A DNA stretch of 30,677 bases from Blakeslea trispora (GCA_025331445.1 JAIWNE010000216.1:1-30677); one strand, 5' to 3'. Shown: positions 10,512-20,055, numbered from the stretch's first letter. Notes: generated by a model not told the origin, from the letters alone. Program-made: numbers and translations.

Positions 10512-10826
10512 AGATAAAATAGAAATTAGGTAGGAATTGGAATCAGTTCTCTTTTTATTTTATTTTTTCCTTTTGACTACCTTTTAGTTTACATATAATT
10601 CTTTCTTCCTTTTCAGACGTCTCTCTAACTTGCCGTTTCTAGTCTCACACCTACATCAGACTTTTCCATCTTATTTATGCTTCATTTTCGCCCATGAATG
10701 GCAACTTGACTTAGTCCATCCTATATAATCTCACTTTATGTAGAAATGATAGTAGTTTTTTTATTTATTTAGCTGCTGGAATGTCTGTTATTCATTTTAC
10801 CAAATATTGTTTGCCTTATAGACACT

Positions 10827-10932
10827 TACAGCAATAACGGGTCCTTCTCCATGTGCTCATGTTGCTTCAGTGATGGTGATGAGAGATCTCAAGATCGACA
10901 TTCAGTCACGATCGTAACTTTTTTGTACTACT
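10827..10932 (+). other. Conserved coding-like block YSNN..SFSMCS, copy in A
   Basis: This block of about 105 bases is one of the best conserved parts of all three elements. Its frame reads YSNNGSFSMCSCCFSDGDER and stays open in A, B and C; the first differences are amino acid changes rather than breaks. It may be a small exon or a regulatory sequence. No start codon or splice sites are clear. Confidence 0.35.
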
Positions 10933-11573
10933 ATATTAAAAATTAAAAAAATAAGAACACTCATATCTTCCTTTATCCTTATTATTTGATTTCACAACCA
11001 TTTTATATACTTCTTTAGCTTTCCACACCTTGTTGTGATTACACAAAAAATTAAAAAATTGGCTCCTTAACCTTTGGCTGTATAAGTTTAATGGCCTATG
11101 CTTCTTTTTCTTCTCTTTTAGCCTGCCACCTTTTCCTTATGAAATATCTGAGTTAATCTCAAGAAATTGCCTTCTTTTTACTTCTTCTTTACCGTTTAAA
11201 TAAATTTGCTTACATACTCTCTATTTATTTGTACAGATTATTTCACCTCACTTGGCCTATCCCCCCATTTACCATTTTTGTACATATTTTCTGCATAAAA
11301 TCTGAAATCAATCCCCCCATTTGATTGTCTCTTCATTTTTACTGCTATTTTTTTTCTCTTTTTAGCCAAATCTCTTTCTCACAGATTATTTTTCTTAGTC
11401 TTTTTATTTATTTTATGGCCTTTGACATGTAAAAAAAACCGAGATCAACTCATCTCCTCGGATCAGCTTCACACTCGAAAACTAACCTCCCATTACCCTT
11501 TATATCACACTTCGACAAAAAAAACCTTCCCTTTCATCATTTATTCTCTCTGTATAGCTAACCTTCAAAAGCA

Positions 11574-11593
11574 AAGTGAGTCTAAACTCACTT
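11574..11593. repeat. Subterminal hairpin near the right end of element A
   Basis: AAGTGAGTCTAAACTCACTT has eight-base arms around CTAA. It lies 54 bases inside the right end of A. B and C lack it because their right-terminal sequence differs here from that of A. Confidence 0.55.
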
Positions 11594-11647
11594 ATTTTAT
11601 CCTAGACTCAAATGCTGGGTTTTTTAGAACTCCTCTGCGCTGTGGTG

Positions 11648-11650
11648 GGT
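11648..11650. repeat. Target site duplication GGT, right side of A
   Basis: GGT follows GTGGTG at the right end of A and matches 5278-5280. Confidence 0.8.
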
Positions 11651-11932
11651 AGCTTGTATATGACACACACTGTGAATGAGACGTGATGAGAACGTCTCAT
11701 CCACATTTTGTAATAGACGGGCGTTTGTTTTTTTACACAGTGTGGATGAGACGGTGATGAGACCGTCTCACCTACGTCTAACCGATATCTCATACTCACC
11801 AAATTGATTAGAGTGAGTGGTTAATCTAGATAAAAGGTACAATAGAATTTTAACAGTAAATAAGAAGATAAGCTTTATTCATGATTTCAAGTTGGGATAT
11901 TTATACAATTTCTAAGATGATAATAACTATAC
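11651..11932. repeat. Spacer between A and B with two related hairpins
   Basis: Hairpin 1 (11676-11700): ATGAGACGT and ACGTCTCAT around GATGAGA. Hairpin 2 (11747-11770): TGAGACGGT and ACCGTCTCA around GATGAG. Each is preceded by a nine-base block, CACACTGTG (11666-11674) and CACAGTGTG (11736-11744), which are reverse complements of each other. The rest is AT-rich. The hairpins share the ATGAGACG half-site found on the far side of A at 5238-5280, so A inserted into or beside a cluster of these motifs. The arrangement resembles a small inverted-repeat element, but I could not assign a family. Confidence 0.6.
11930..11932. repeat. Target site duplication TAC, left side of B
   Basis: TAC directly precedes CACCACGG and matches 15808-15810. 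Confidence 0.8.
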
Positions 11933-12633
11933 CACCACGGCGTATAGGAGTTTTAAAAATATTCGAGTGAGCTTTTTCTGATTGAGGTCAATATTCAGCT
12001 TTTATAGGCATGGCTGTATTGACTTTTGAAATGATTAAAGTAATGAATTTTTTTGTTGAAATGTAATATAGAGACTTAAGGGAGGTTAGTTTTTGAATTT
12101 GAAGCTGATCTGAAGAGATGAGTTGATCTCGGTTTTTTTTACATGTCAAAGGCCATAAAATAAATAAAAAGACTAAGAAAAATAATCTGTGAGAAAGAGA
12201 TTTGGCTGAAAAGGGAAAAAAATAGCAGTGAAAATGAAGAGACAATCAAATGGGGGGGATCGATTTCAGATTTTATGCAAAAGAAATGTACAAAAAGGGT
12301 AAATGGGGGGATAGGCCAAGTGAGGTGAAACAATCTGTGTAAAAAAATAGAGAGTATGTATGCAAATTTAATTTAAAGGTAAAGAAGAGGTATTTGGAAG
12401 GTAATCCTAAAGTAAAGTCAGATAAATGACGAAATAAAGATAGTAGGCTGAAAGAGAAGAAAAATAAGCATAAGCCATTTAATTATAAAGCCAAAGGCTA
12501 AAGAGCCATTTTTTAATTTTTTGTGTAATCATAACAAGGTGTAGAAAGCTAAAGAAGTGTAAAAAAGTGTAAAAAATAAAATAGCAAGGTTTAGAGAAGG
12601 TGTTTGTTATTCATACTTTTAAATTTTAAGATG

Positions 12634-12738
12634 GTAGTACAAGAAATTTACGATCATGACTAAATGTCGATCTTTAGATCTCTCATCACCATCACTGAAG
12701 CAATATGAGCACATGGAGAAGGACTCGTTGTTGCTGTA
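12634..12738 (-). other. Conserved coding-like block YSNN..SFSMCS, copy in B
   Basis: Same block as in A (10827-10932) and C (27364-27468). The frame is open and reads YSNNESFSMCSYCFSDGDER. It differs from C by replacements such as Cys to Tyr and Gln to Lys, not by indels. Confidence 0.35.
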
Positions 12739-13042
12739 AGTGTCTTTAAGTCAAATAATGACTGGCAAAATGAATAACAGACATTCCAGCAGTTAGGTAA
12801 AATAAAAACTGTACTCATCTTTGTATAAAGTGAGATGATGTAGTTTGGGCTGAATTAAATCGCATTGTATGAGAGTAAGCAGTGCCTAGAAAAGCTGAAA
12901 AAGATAGATGCTGGTGTAAGATTATGAGCAACAACTTAAAGAGAAGTTTAGATAGGAGAAAAGAAACAAATGCTACTTTGAAGCAAGTCAAAAGGAAAGA
13001 AAGAAAAGTAATAACAATCACTACTGAATCACTATCTTATCC

Positions 13043-13249
13043 TCAGCTAATGACTCTCACTAAATAAGGATGGAATGTTTTATTATCACTTTTAAGAACT
13101 GCTAGTTTTAAACATTGGAAGCCAATCTTGAGACTAGGCAAATCAATTATGTAGACAAAAAACTTCAAATACTCTAAATTAGGTATTTGACTTGATGGTG
13201 AATTAGAATGCTTAGTTGAGAAGTCATGAAAGAGGAACAGAAGGATCAA
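13043..13249 (-). pseudogene. 3' terminal exon-like remnant of cargo gene 2 in element B
   Basis: An open frame of 68 codons ends in FHPYLVRVIS. Element C has the same frame at 26853-27059, differing by many single substitutions but no frame break over its length; element A has indels. B has lost the upstream exons in its internal deletion, so this cannot be a functional gene here. The product is unknown. Confidence 0.45.
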
Positions 13250-13649
13250 TTTTAGGCTTTAAATGACTAATTCATTCACTTCTTTTATAGGAACAATTGA
13301 TAATTGCACATATCTATCGTAAGAGATATCATCAACAGATTTCAATACTTATGGTCAATGTTATCAATAAATGGATTCAAAGGGTGTCATAAGAAGTATT
13401 TGTGTCAGTGAGCCTTTACAATAAATAAATAATCTTATTACATTTGGCTTCTGATGTGCCATCCTATTGTGATAGTCTATTATATCTCTAACAAGAGCGA
13501 CACTATATAAAAGGGTTGCTCTTGATACATTTTATTTTTAAGCTAGTTACTTGTATGTTAAAAAATGATTCATTTATATACATATATAATTTTGAGACAG
13601 CTTGACGCTTTGCTATCAACTTTTTTATAGATTCTACCTTGGTATTTCT

Positions 13650-13895
13650 TTAGGATCCCCTTTACAAAAGCGTTCCTTTAATTGATCACTAATAAGATCT
13701 GTTCATGCAAATCCAAGACATTTTCCTTTTCAGTACAATTTTAGCCTGAATCTGTCAATGAAATCATACTTTCTTCCCATCACTGCCATATTTCTCATAT
13801 ATACTGGTCATTTTTTCACAATCCCCCATTTTCTTTTTCTCTCTTTTTATTTCATTAAATGCACAGCAAAAGGTAAGCACTTTTATCTCTTTTTT
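13650..13895 (+). promoter_or_regulatory. Conserved promoter and first splice donor block, copy in B
   Basis: Contains CATATATAC at 13796-13804 as the TATA-like element, a CCCCCATTTTC pyrimidine-rich leader from 13823, a start-like ATG at 13859-13861 and the donor AG|GTAAGC with GT at 13873. The candidate first exon would encode only MHSK plus two bases. The corresponding position in D lacks the ATG, so the exon may be untranslated. Confidence 0.5.
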
Positions 13896-15366
13896 CTATT
13901 ATAAATATCATATAATCAATCAACATCACTGACTCTTTTATTTTACAATAGCTACATGTATATCACCTTATCATGACAGCATCTCAATAACTCTACTACG
14001 CTTCTCTTCTATTTCTTAGAATCCTTCAACTCTTCTTCCGTATATATCTGTTTATCATCAACTTTATATACATTTATATAAACACTCATCATAAGCCGTG
14101 ATTGACAATCCTTTATCCATGTCACCTTCTTCTGCACTACTTTTCACCATCTCATCCATGACTTTTTGATCCAAACTGCCTGTTCTCTACCATGTTTCTT
14201 AAACTTATACTTCTTTGACTGATATTTGAATACCACCTCCATTTATGCTGCCTATCTATATTGATGCCTCTCTTTCAAATTGCTCTTGCCTTAGGTCTTT
14301 CGGTTTCTCCATTTGTTTGTCTATCTTATTCTTTGCATCTCATTTACTAACTTGCTCTGTTTGTAGTCATTGCCTTGAAGCCTTTTAACAAACACACATC
14401 CAATTGCCTACTATGCTTCCATCCTATGTCTGATTTGTTCATGTCTACCTTCTTTCTTATGTGCTCATGTGATCTTTCTCTCTAACTATTGCCACTGGTC
14501 ATTGTCCTAAATTTAAGAGATACTTTTTCTCTCTGATATACCGTCGTTCAGGGTACTTGGTCTCTTCTCATGTCGCCATCTCTCTACCTCATCTTCAGGA
14601 AATAATCTCTATCCACCTATTCTCCTTCCACTACTATGGTCTATGCTTTCAGAGGTTGAAGAATCTCTTTTTGATTGAACTTGGGGTTCCTTTCAACTTT
14701 ACTGCCTGTGCTTTTCTTCTTTTTGTGTCTTCTCGCCTTTGTTCATGCTTACATGTGAGCTCCATCCCAGACGAGGTTGCCTCATCGCTTTGAATCTCTT
14801 TCGTGACAAGTGAAATACCGCTTCCAGATTATTTTGACTTGACTGTCTTACCGAATGAACTTCTCTTTATCAACTGTTTACTTCTGACTGTTGCTCTCAC
14901 TGTTGGCTGGACTCATGAGTTTACCTAATCGCAACTAAAGGACACAACATGCTCATGACAAAGTACATGTGTAAAGGATCGCGTCTCATCTTTATTTTTT
15001 TTGTTTTATAGACTTGCTATGCTATTTACTTTCTTCCTCTATTGTTTCTGACTCTTTTGTATACTGGTGACTAGTAATCTCTCAGTTGGTGTTGCTCATG
15101 ACCTTGCATGTTGCTTCAAGTTGGCTGTCAAGAAAAAAAAATTTACGAAAGAAAATCACTCTCGGTTAAGGCTGTATATCTTTTCAAGCGCAGCTACTAC
15201 AAAGCGATTAAGGTGCGAATTGAAGGCTCTAGTCATGGAAATTAATTCATTTCTGCTTCCTATACTGCTTCCTATGATTCCAAAAGGTACCTATATCAAA
15301 GCCAAGCATGCCAATCTATCTGAGTACACCCGATGCAGCATCCCTATTACAAAAAAGGACATCTGA
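13859..15366 (+). pseudogene. Decayed multi-exon hydrophobic-protein gene in element B (cargo gene 1)
   Basis: After the donor at 13873 the first intron probably ends at ACAATAG near 13950. A frame soon after reads TTLLFYFLESFNSSSVYIC (about 13995-14050). It aligns with PVRLLPFFIEPFEKIAYYC of locus D, matching at LL, F, F, E, F, Y and C. The rest contains many stops with hydrophobic stretches between them. Open frames survive at 14557-14793 (identical protein in C at 23016-23252) and at 15067-15366 (identical protein in A). The final part aligns with the end of D, with Trp replaced by TGA. I infer a former multi-pass membrane protein of unknown family. Confidence 0.5.
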
Positions 15367-15677
15367 GCTACAAATCAGCCTAAAGAAAAACCCATATATA
15401 GCATATATTGATTCAAATTAATAAAATCAAAGAAGCTCAATTTGCCCATAATACTTAAATAATCCAATCATATGTCAAGCTTATCCGAAGATTAAAGCGA
15501 TACGATTAGCCCATTTATTGCTTATACTTCTAAAACTTGTTAAATCATCATTACTATATACTCTAAAGGCCATTTGTCACTATAACTCCCCTTTGAGACC
15601 TAAGTTAGATATGATTCGACTATAAACAACTCCTATTTAAAGTAATTCGCGAAAGGGTTTTGCCTTTCAACAAAAAA

Positions 15678-15769
15678 TGTCAGAATCTGACAAAATATCA
15701 TGTCAGATTGCTTAAAAAACCTTAAACCGCCTTAATTGAATTTCAAGGTTTACGTGTCAGAATCTGACA
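15678..15769. repeat. Subterminal TGTCAGAATCTGACA palindromes, left-type end of B
   Basis: Perfect copies lie at 15678-15692 and 15755-15769, with a damaged half-copy (TGTCAGATTG) at 15701-15710. Each is a 15-base palindrome with one central base. The outer copy ends 38 bases inside the element end, the same spacing as in C. CACTA elements characteristically carry subterminal repeats that bind an accessory protein; that function here is inference. Confidence 0.75.
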
Positions 15770-15807
15770 AAAAATAATGTAATTTCAACATCTTTTAAGC
15801 CGTGGTG

Positions 15808-15810
15808 TAC
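15808..15810. repeat. Target site duplication TAC, right side of B
   Basis: TAC follows GTGGTG and matches 11930-11932. Confidence 0.8.
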
Positions 15811-15886
15811 TAAATAAGTGCATATGATATAATTTACATGGCTATTGAATTAGTCTAAAGTAAGAGGATCTAAAGAAGTACATTTC

Positions 15887-16103
15887 TTAAAGAAGCATAA
15901 TCAAATTAGCACAGTCTTTACGTCTTTTGTTTGACGTAATTGGCTTGAACTTCCTTTTGCGTTTGGTTTCCTTTTTTAGACGAATCTCTAATTCTACTGG
16001 AATGTCCGACATGTCTACTTCAGCTTCCTGTTTTTGATTCTTGTCTTCTTCTATAGCTACATCTTCTGCTATCTCGTCTATTGCTTCATCAACTATAATT
16101 GGC
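15887..16103 (-). pseudogene. Orphan 3' terminal exon of a basic, charged protein
   Basis: Read on the - strand, a good intron end (GAACTAACACAAATGTCAG) precedes an exon starting at 16103. It stays open for 71 codons to TAA at 15887-15889. The start is acidic (VDEAIDEIAEDVAIEEDK), followed by SDIPVELEIRLKK and a strongly basic KRKRKFKPITSNKRRK, which looks like a nuclear localisation or nucleic-acid-binding tail. No upstream exon is recognisable beyond 16140, where sequence of repeat character begins, so the gene is truncated. The basic tail resembles that of the ORF at 19065-19301. Confidence 0.55.
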
Positions 16104-16139
16104 CTGACATTTGTGTTAGTTCAGTTTATGGGGTTAAGC

Positions 16140-16605
16140 GTATAGATTCAACTCTCAGTCCACTACAAAAAATTTATACTTGAGGCCTGAAAGTGATAAA
16201 AAATTTCCTACATTAAATTGGTCCTTTCACGGGGTCTTTAAGCAGTAAAAAATCAAATCTCTCAAAATTGGTCAGAATTTGCTGAAACTTGGACAGAGTG
16301 TGTCCCTAATTGTCTAAAACACACTCATTTAAAAATATTGAAATCTTTACTGTCAACATATGCTTCTTTATAGCTATCGAATTAAAATTTTATTTAACTT
16401 ATAAAAAAAAGGTCAAAAAATTTCAAAGTGCTAAAAAATGTCTGGTTTCTGTTGCATACGACGACCTCTTTCAGAGCAATAAAATAAAGTAAAGATCAGA
16501 TTAGGCTTATTGTGACCAGTCTATTTCTATATATGGAATTCTCAGGCTGTTGCGTTCAAACGGTACAAACACTGGATACAATGTATCCAGGTTACAGGCA
16601 ATGTA
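16140..16605. other. AT-rich region upstream of the orphan exon, no gene
   Basis: Contains a short inverted pair around GAGTGTGTCCC...AAACACACTC (about 16295-16325), a run of low-complexity A/T, and at 16572-16610 the self-complementary pieces GGATACAATGTATCC and CAATGTATACATTG just before the promoter-like repeat. An open frame of 60 codons (16310-16492) shows no conserved features. Confidence 0.4.
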
Positions 16606-16749
16606 TACATTGTGCTCAAGTTACTCAGTTATCATACCAGTATTTCCCATAGTATAAATAGAGACAGAAAACATATATCTGAATAAAACATCTTTCTTTT
16701 GGTCTGATTGACTTTTTATTGTTATTAATAATGAATATATCACATAAGC
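16606..16749 (+). repeat. Promoter-like inverted repeat, left arm (about 144 bases)
   Basis: Nearly identical, in inverted orientation, to 21876-22019. It holds TATAAATA at 16653-16660, an AATAAAA at about 16682 and an ATG at 16731. The layout is either a promoter plus the first codons of a gene or an LTR-like promoter/polyadenylation module. After the ATG the frame closes within 15 codons in this arm. Confidence 0.7.
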
Positions 16750-18040
16750 TTCTTGTTGTATATTCGATTGACTTTTAGCCTTTGCAGATATTGCTTCTTA
16801 ATGCCTTTTCGTTATTTCTTTTTTTTCTAATTGTCACTTCTTTTTTTTAACACCTTTTATTTTTTTTAAGATGGATTTTTTTTTTGAGGTTACTTTTTAA
16901 GCGTAATAAAAATTACTTAGTTTTCGGACATTTTTCTTAACAGATTGAATTTTTATGAACATCTATTTATGGCTCTTAGCTTCAAATTAATTTTATTTAT
17001 CAAATAGGTAAATCACAAACGCTAAAATGAAAGAAATGAAAGCATAACAATGATAGTACTAATCAACATGTTGGTAACAAGTTGAAGAACATATACAAGA
17101 CAAAATGAGCGAAAGTGTCGATGTAAAATAAAAATAAAAAAAATGGAGACATATAAAAATATTTGCAAGTAATTTCATAAAAAATGGTAGACGGTGTTGA
17201 TCATCTCAGTATACAACATTTTTACTAACATCAACCAAGTCAGTTAGACAATAAAGTAGATAACTCTGGTACAGCACAGAACAGCTTTTGACAAAAAAAA
17301 AAGATTTAAACTCCTCAGCTTAAAAAATAAAAAAATGTAGGGAAAATTAGGCAGAAAAAAAATCACTGCCAAAAATTTCAGAGAAGCGGAATTCTTTAAG
17401 CACTAAAGACATGGTCTAAAATATAAATGGGTATAACTTGATGAAAATGCAACCGATTTCAATTCTGAAAGAAGTTTTCAATACCTGAATCAACCCTCAA
17501 CATTTTCAGCTAAAACATAGCAAGTTTCATAAGCAAAATCGAAAGTTGTAAATTTGGATATATTGGACAACCATTAGGTGTAGTGAATAAGAATACTGTA
17601 AACGATCCCATAAGTCGGGCAAAATAAGATACAGATGACAAACTTATATCTCTGCTGTATGTTTACCTTTGATTCGAACAAGTGAAAAATAAACAAACAA
17701 TTAAGGTTATAATAGAAGACTGTAAAAACTATCACACACAGAGAGAGATACAAATAAAGGTAAAATAACTAGGCACTTGTAAGCTTTTGAAGACAGAATT
17801 CAAAAATATAGCTGTATAACAAAATAAGGTAGAGATGTATTAACAATAAAATTCAAAAATGAATAAAGTTAAAGTTAAACAAAAGTAAAGTGTAAAGAAA
17901 AAAAAAAGAGAACAATCTAATTGCCCTTTAAAACAACTGTCGATAGACGAAAGTTAAAAAAATATCTAATCCCAGGATGGATAAATCTTAGAGATACTCG
18001 ATCCTCTAAACTCCAAAAATAAGTTCTTGTCCAGACTCAA
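16750..18040. other. AT-rich region without recognisable genes
   Basis: No frame of interest on either strand and no splice-consistent exon chain that I could see. Low-complexity A/T runs dominate. The composition resembles decayed repeat DNA. Confidence 0.4.
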
Positions 18041-18171
18041 TTACTGATTCACCAATGAACAGTCCACATCAGTAGTAGATTCGTCTTCATCTTCTTCACT
18101 GATCTTGCTATAAATAAATCTTCTTATCTTCTTGCCAAATGGGGATACAACTTGAACAATGGCTCCAATTT
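18041..18171 (-). pseudogene. Orphan 3' terminal exon, acidic C-terminus
   Basis: Read on the - strand, TTGTTGAAATTCAG precedes an exon from 18171 that stays open for 42 codons to TAA at 18041-18043. It reads IGAIVQVVSPFGKKIRRFIY and then an acidic stretch, SEEDEDESTTD. The abrupt change from basic/hydrophobic to acidic and the good acceptor favour a real exon. I could not join it to an upstream exon with confidence; a GTAAAA donor near 18210 is possible. Product unknown. Confidence 0.4.
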
Positions 18172-19064
18172 CTGAATTTCAACAATAAAAATATCTGAGG
18201 TACTACAAACGATCAAAATTTTACAAGCACAGACAATAGACCTAATTGTCCTCCAAAAATAAATATACCCCAAAATTATAGAGATTCAATTCAGATAGCT
18301 TCAATTTTTAACTTGACTACCAATTCTCCAAGCAATCACAGGACACATATACCGAGTACTAACCAAGTATCATACAACAAGAGACAATAACCAACTATTC
18401 AGTTCACAACCAAAGATCCAGAAACACAGAATTCACCATGAAGATCACGAGTAAGCCACTAACAATATCGTAGAAACAGACTTGATAAACAACCATATAA
18501 TAATATTGAATACAACAGACTGGAATCAACAAGATAATAACCAATTTAGTACGGATAGATAAACGAATAAAATGAACATAAAATATAGATGAGACAACCA
18601 TTACTCAACCGAGTAAGGTCATAGAAGCACAGCTTCTATATCAATATATTAAAATATATATAAAAAAAATAAAGTAATAAAAATTCTTATAAAAAAATCT
18701 CTATCGGGAAGAAGTCTAACTAATATCTTTGCTTCCTTTTTAAAGAAGTACGATCAAGGTAAAAAATAATAATAGTAATGTCAAACTTAAAATAGCGAAA
18801 GCTATATGTCAAGAAATATAGAATAAAATGTTTGAATCACCGAAATGTCACTTGTCTAATTCGAGCACTTCGATTAGGCTACAACTGTAATCTGAAATTA
18901 CTCCATCAATACTTGGTCAATTCAACCCAGACTTGCACCTAACGACAGCTACTCTTCTTCTAAACAAACTACTCATTCACAGACGTTCACCTCCAAGAAC
19001 TTCAGATTGCTAGGCAATCTTCATAACATAGAGTACCAAAAAGCAACACAAACAAATCAGACAT
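18172..19064. other. AT-rich stretch, no gene assigned
   Basis: May contain upstream exons of the 18041-18171 exon on the - strand, but none is convincing. An open frame of 65 codons at 18404-18601 (-) is hydrophobic and lacks supporting features. Confidence 0.35.
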
Positions 19065-19301
19065 ATGTCACAGATTGTCGTAGACGTTAGCAGTTCTGAG
19101 CGCAAGCAGCCAATTGAGGTTGAGTATAACCTTCTTTATTTGCATAATCCAAATAAGAAAAGGTTTAAACCTCAGATACTTAACAAAAGAAGAAAGAAGA
19201 CTAGGCTGAACTTGATTCGTATAAGGAAGTTGCCTTTAGAAAAACACAAAGTACAATTGTATTCGTCGAGACATAAGAATCAATCGGATGGAAGTATATA
19301 A
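19065..19301 (+). CDS. Small basic protein or 3' exon, unknown function
   Basis: 78 codons from ATG to the stop at 19299-19301. The protein is strongly basic in its second half (KKRFKPQILNKRRKKTRLNLI). It resembles the tail of the orphan exon at 15887-16103: both have a (Q/P)IVVD or PIIVD-type start next to a possible acceptor (ATGTCACAG here, ATGTCAG there) and share FKP, then NKRRK, then NLI. This suggests two members of one family, and that the true start here may be an upstream exon spliced at 19076. No known domain is recognised; nuclear localisation is plausible from the basic clusters. Confidence 0.4.
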   Translation: MSQIVVDVSSSERKQPIEVEYNLLYLHNPNKKRFKPQILNKRRKKTRLNLIRIRKLPLEKHKVQLYSSRHKNQSDGSI

Positions 19302-19391
19302 TTACTTCCTACTTTATTTGAAATAGTATAGATATTTAGTATAGAATAGAAAAGTATAAAAGACCGTATTTTGGATAATTGTAAGCTCTTT

Positions 19392-19471
19392 ATCAAAGAC
19401 TTATTATCAAAATACAAGTAAACGATAAATAAGAAGATAAAGAAAGATCAAAGACTTATTATCAAAATACA
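19392..19471. repeat. Perfect 25-base direct repeat upstream of the tRNA
   Basis: Copies at 19392-19416 and 19447-19471, period 55 bases, beginning ATCAAAGACTTATTATC. The sequence between them is AT-rich. They lie about 110-190 bases 5' of the tRNA. They may be a small tandem duplication or the trace of an insertion. Confidence 0.75.
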
Positions 19472-19581
19472 GTTGTCTACGTCAAGCTTTTCCAGTGATC
19501 TTATTGGCTCAAAAGCTCTACTTTCGTCACGTGACTGCATTTACAAGACTGAATAAAATAACAAGACGATAAGATATATGA

Positions 19582-19652
19582 GCGCGGTTGGTTAAGTGGT
19601 ATAATCTTCGCCTGCCACGCGAAGGGCCGGGGTTCGATTCCCCGACCGCGCA
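19582..19652 (+). tRNA. tRNA-Gly (anticodon GCC)
   Basis: The 71-base cloverleaf is complete. The acceptor stem GCGCGGT pairs with ACCGCGC, with discriminator A at 19652. The D-arm is GTTAAGTGGTATAATC. The anticodon stem TTCGC/GCGAA encloses the loop CTGCCAC, with anticodon GCC at 19614-19616. The T-arm CGGGG-TTCGATT-CCCCG contains the B box. There is no intron. A TTTT run at 19657-19660 can serve as the RNA polymerase III terminator. It is the one feature here that looks intact and functional. Confidence 0.96.
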
Positions 19653-19660
19653 ATCATTTT

Positions 19661-20055
19661 GTAACCACAGTTACAAATAGACTGTAACGGTCTAATCAGT
19701 AGTGTTGTTACAGGACAAAGGATAGTTTTTGCAGTAACTTGAGAAAGAGAACAAATAGATATAACAGAGCAATCAGGCAGCAAGGTTATAAGTAATGAGC
19801 ACCCGGTTTTAAGTCGTCCGACTAGAGATATAAGTAAAGTATAGAGAATAAAGTAATATAAAAGAAGAGATGTAATAAATGAATACAATGATTTGTAATA
19901 GCAATTCTTAGCAAGCAGTATTTCTTTATTTTCATGTATTATGCGCTTTAATTGGGTAAATTTTGTAAAATGAGCGAATCAAGCTTCTTTACTTTTTATA
20001 CGTTGCTCATTCATTGGATTTGATCTGCGAATAATATAGCTTTATTTTCATTAAT
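19661..20055. other. Intergenic region 3' of the tRNA
   Basis: No gene is seen. Its right part (about 19960-20055) shows a patchy match to the region beyond the 3' end of cargo gene 1 in A-C (ATCAAGCTTCTT..., then TTAATTT...CTATATAT...CTTTAG), so it is probably the 3' flank of locus D. Confidence 0.4.

Larger units (their letters stand above)
5281..11647 (+). mobile_element. Element A: CACTA-like TIR DNA transposon, 6367 bases, no transposase
   Basis: The left end begins CACCACGGCGTAGAGG. The right end, read inward on the - strand, begins CACCACAGCGCAGAGG, giving an imperfect terminal inverted repeat of about 16 bases (14 matches). The element is flanked by GGT at 5278-5280 and GGT at 11648-11650, a perfect 3-base duplication. 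A CAC start with a 3-base target duplication fits the CACTA/EnSpm superfamily. From about 5447 inward it aligns with B and C, but its first 166 bases do not. The interior holds a decayed hydrophobic-protein gene on the - strand (5724 to about 7237) and exon-like remains on the + strand (about 9300-10511). An A-run of about 22 bases at 7194-7215 is much longer than in B and C. It has no transposase of its own, so it is non-autonomous. Confidence 0.85.
11933..15807 (-). mobile_element. Element B: inverted, internally deleted CACTA-like element, 3875 bases
   Basis: Its right-type end lies at 11933 (CACCACGGCGTATAGGAGTT reading +). Its left-type end lies at 15807 (CACCACGGCTTAAAAGATG reading -). 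TAC at 11930-11932 and TAC at 15808-15810 form a perfect 3-base duplication. Relative to C, about 2.3 kb is missing at about 13345 (between C positions near 24465 and 26760). B is a mosaic: about 14800-15636 looks identical to element A (about 5454-6290), while its outer left end and about 13350-14790 follow C closely. The right half is nearer to C. Confidence 0.85.

Noticed and set aside
19592..19888. Open frame on the - strand
   Set aside because: It lies antisense across the tRNA-Gly gene and shows no protein features beyond chance.
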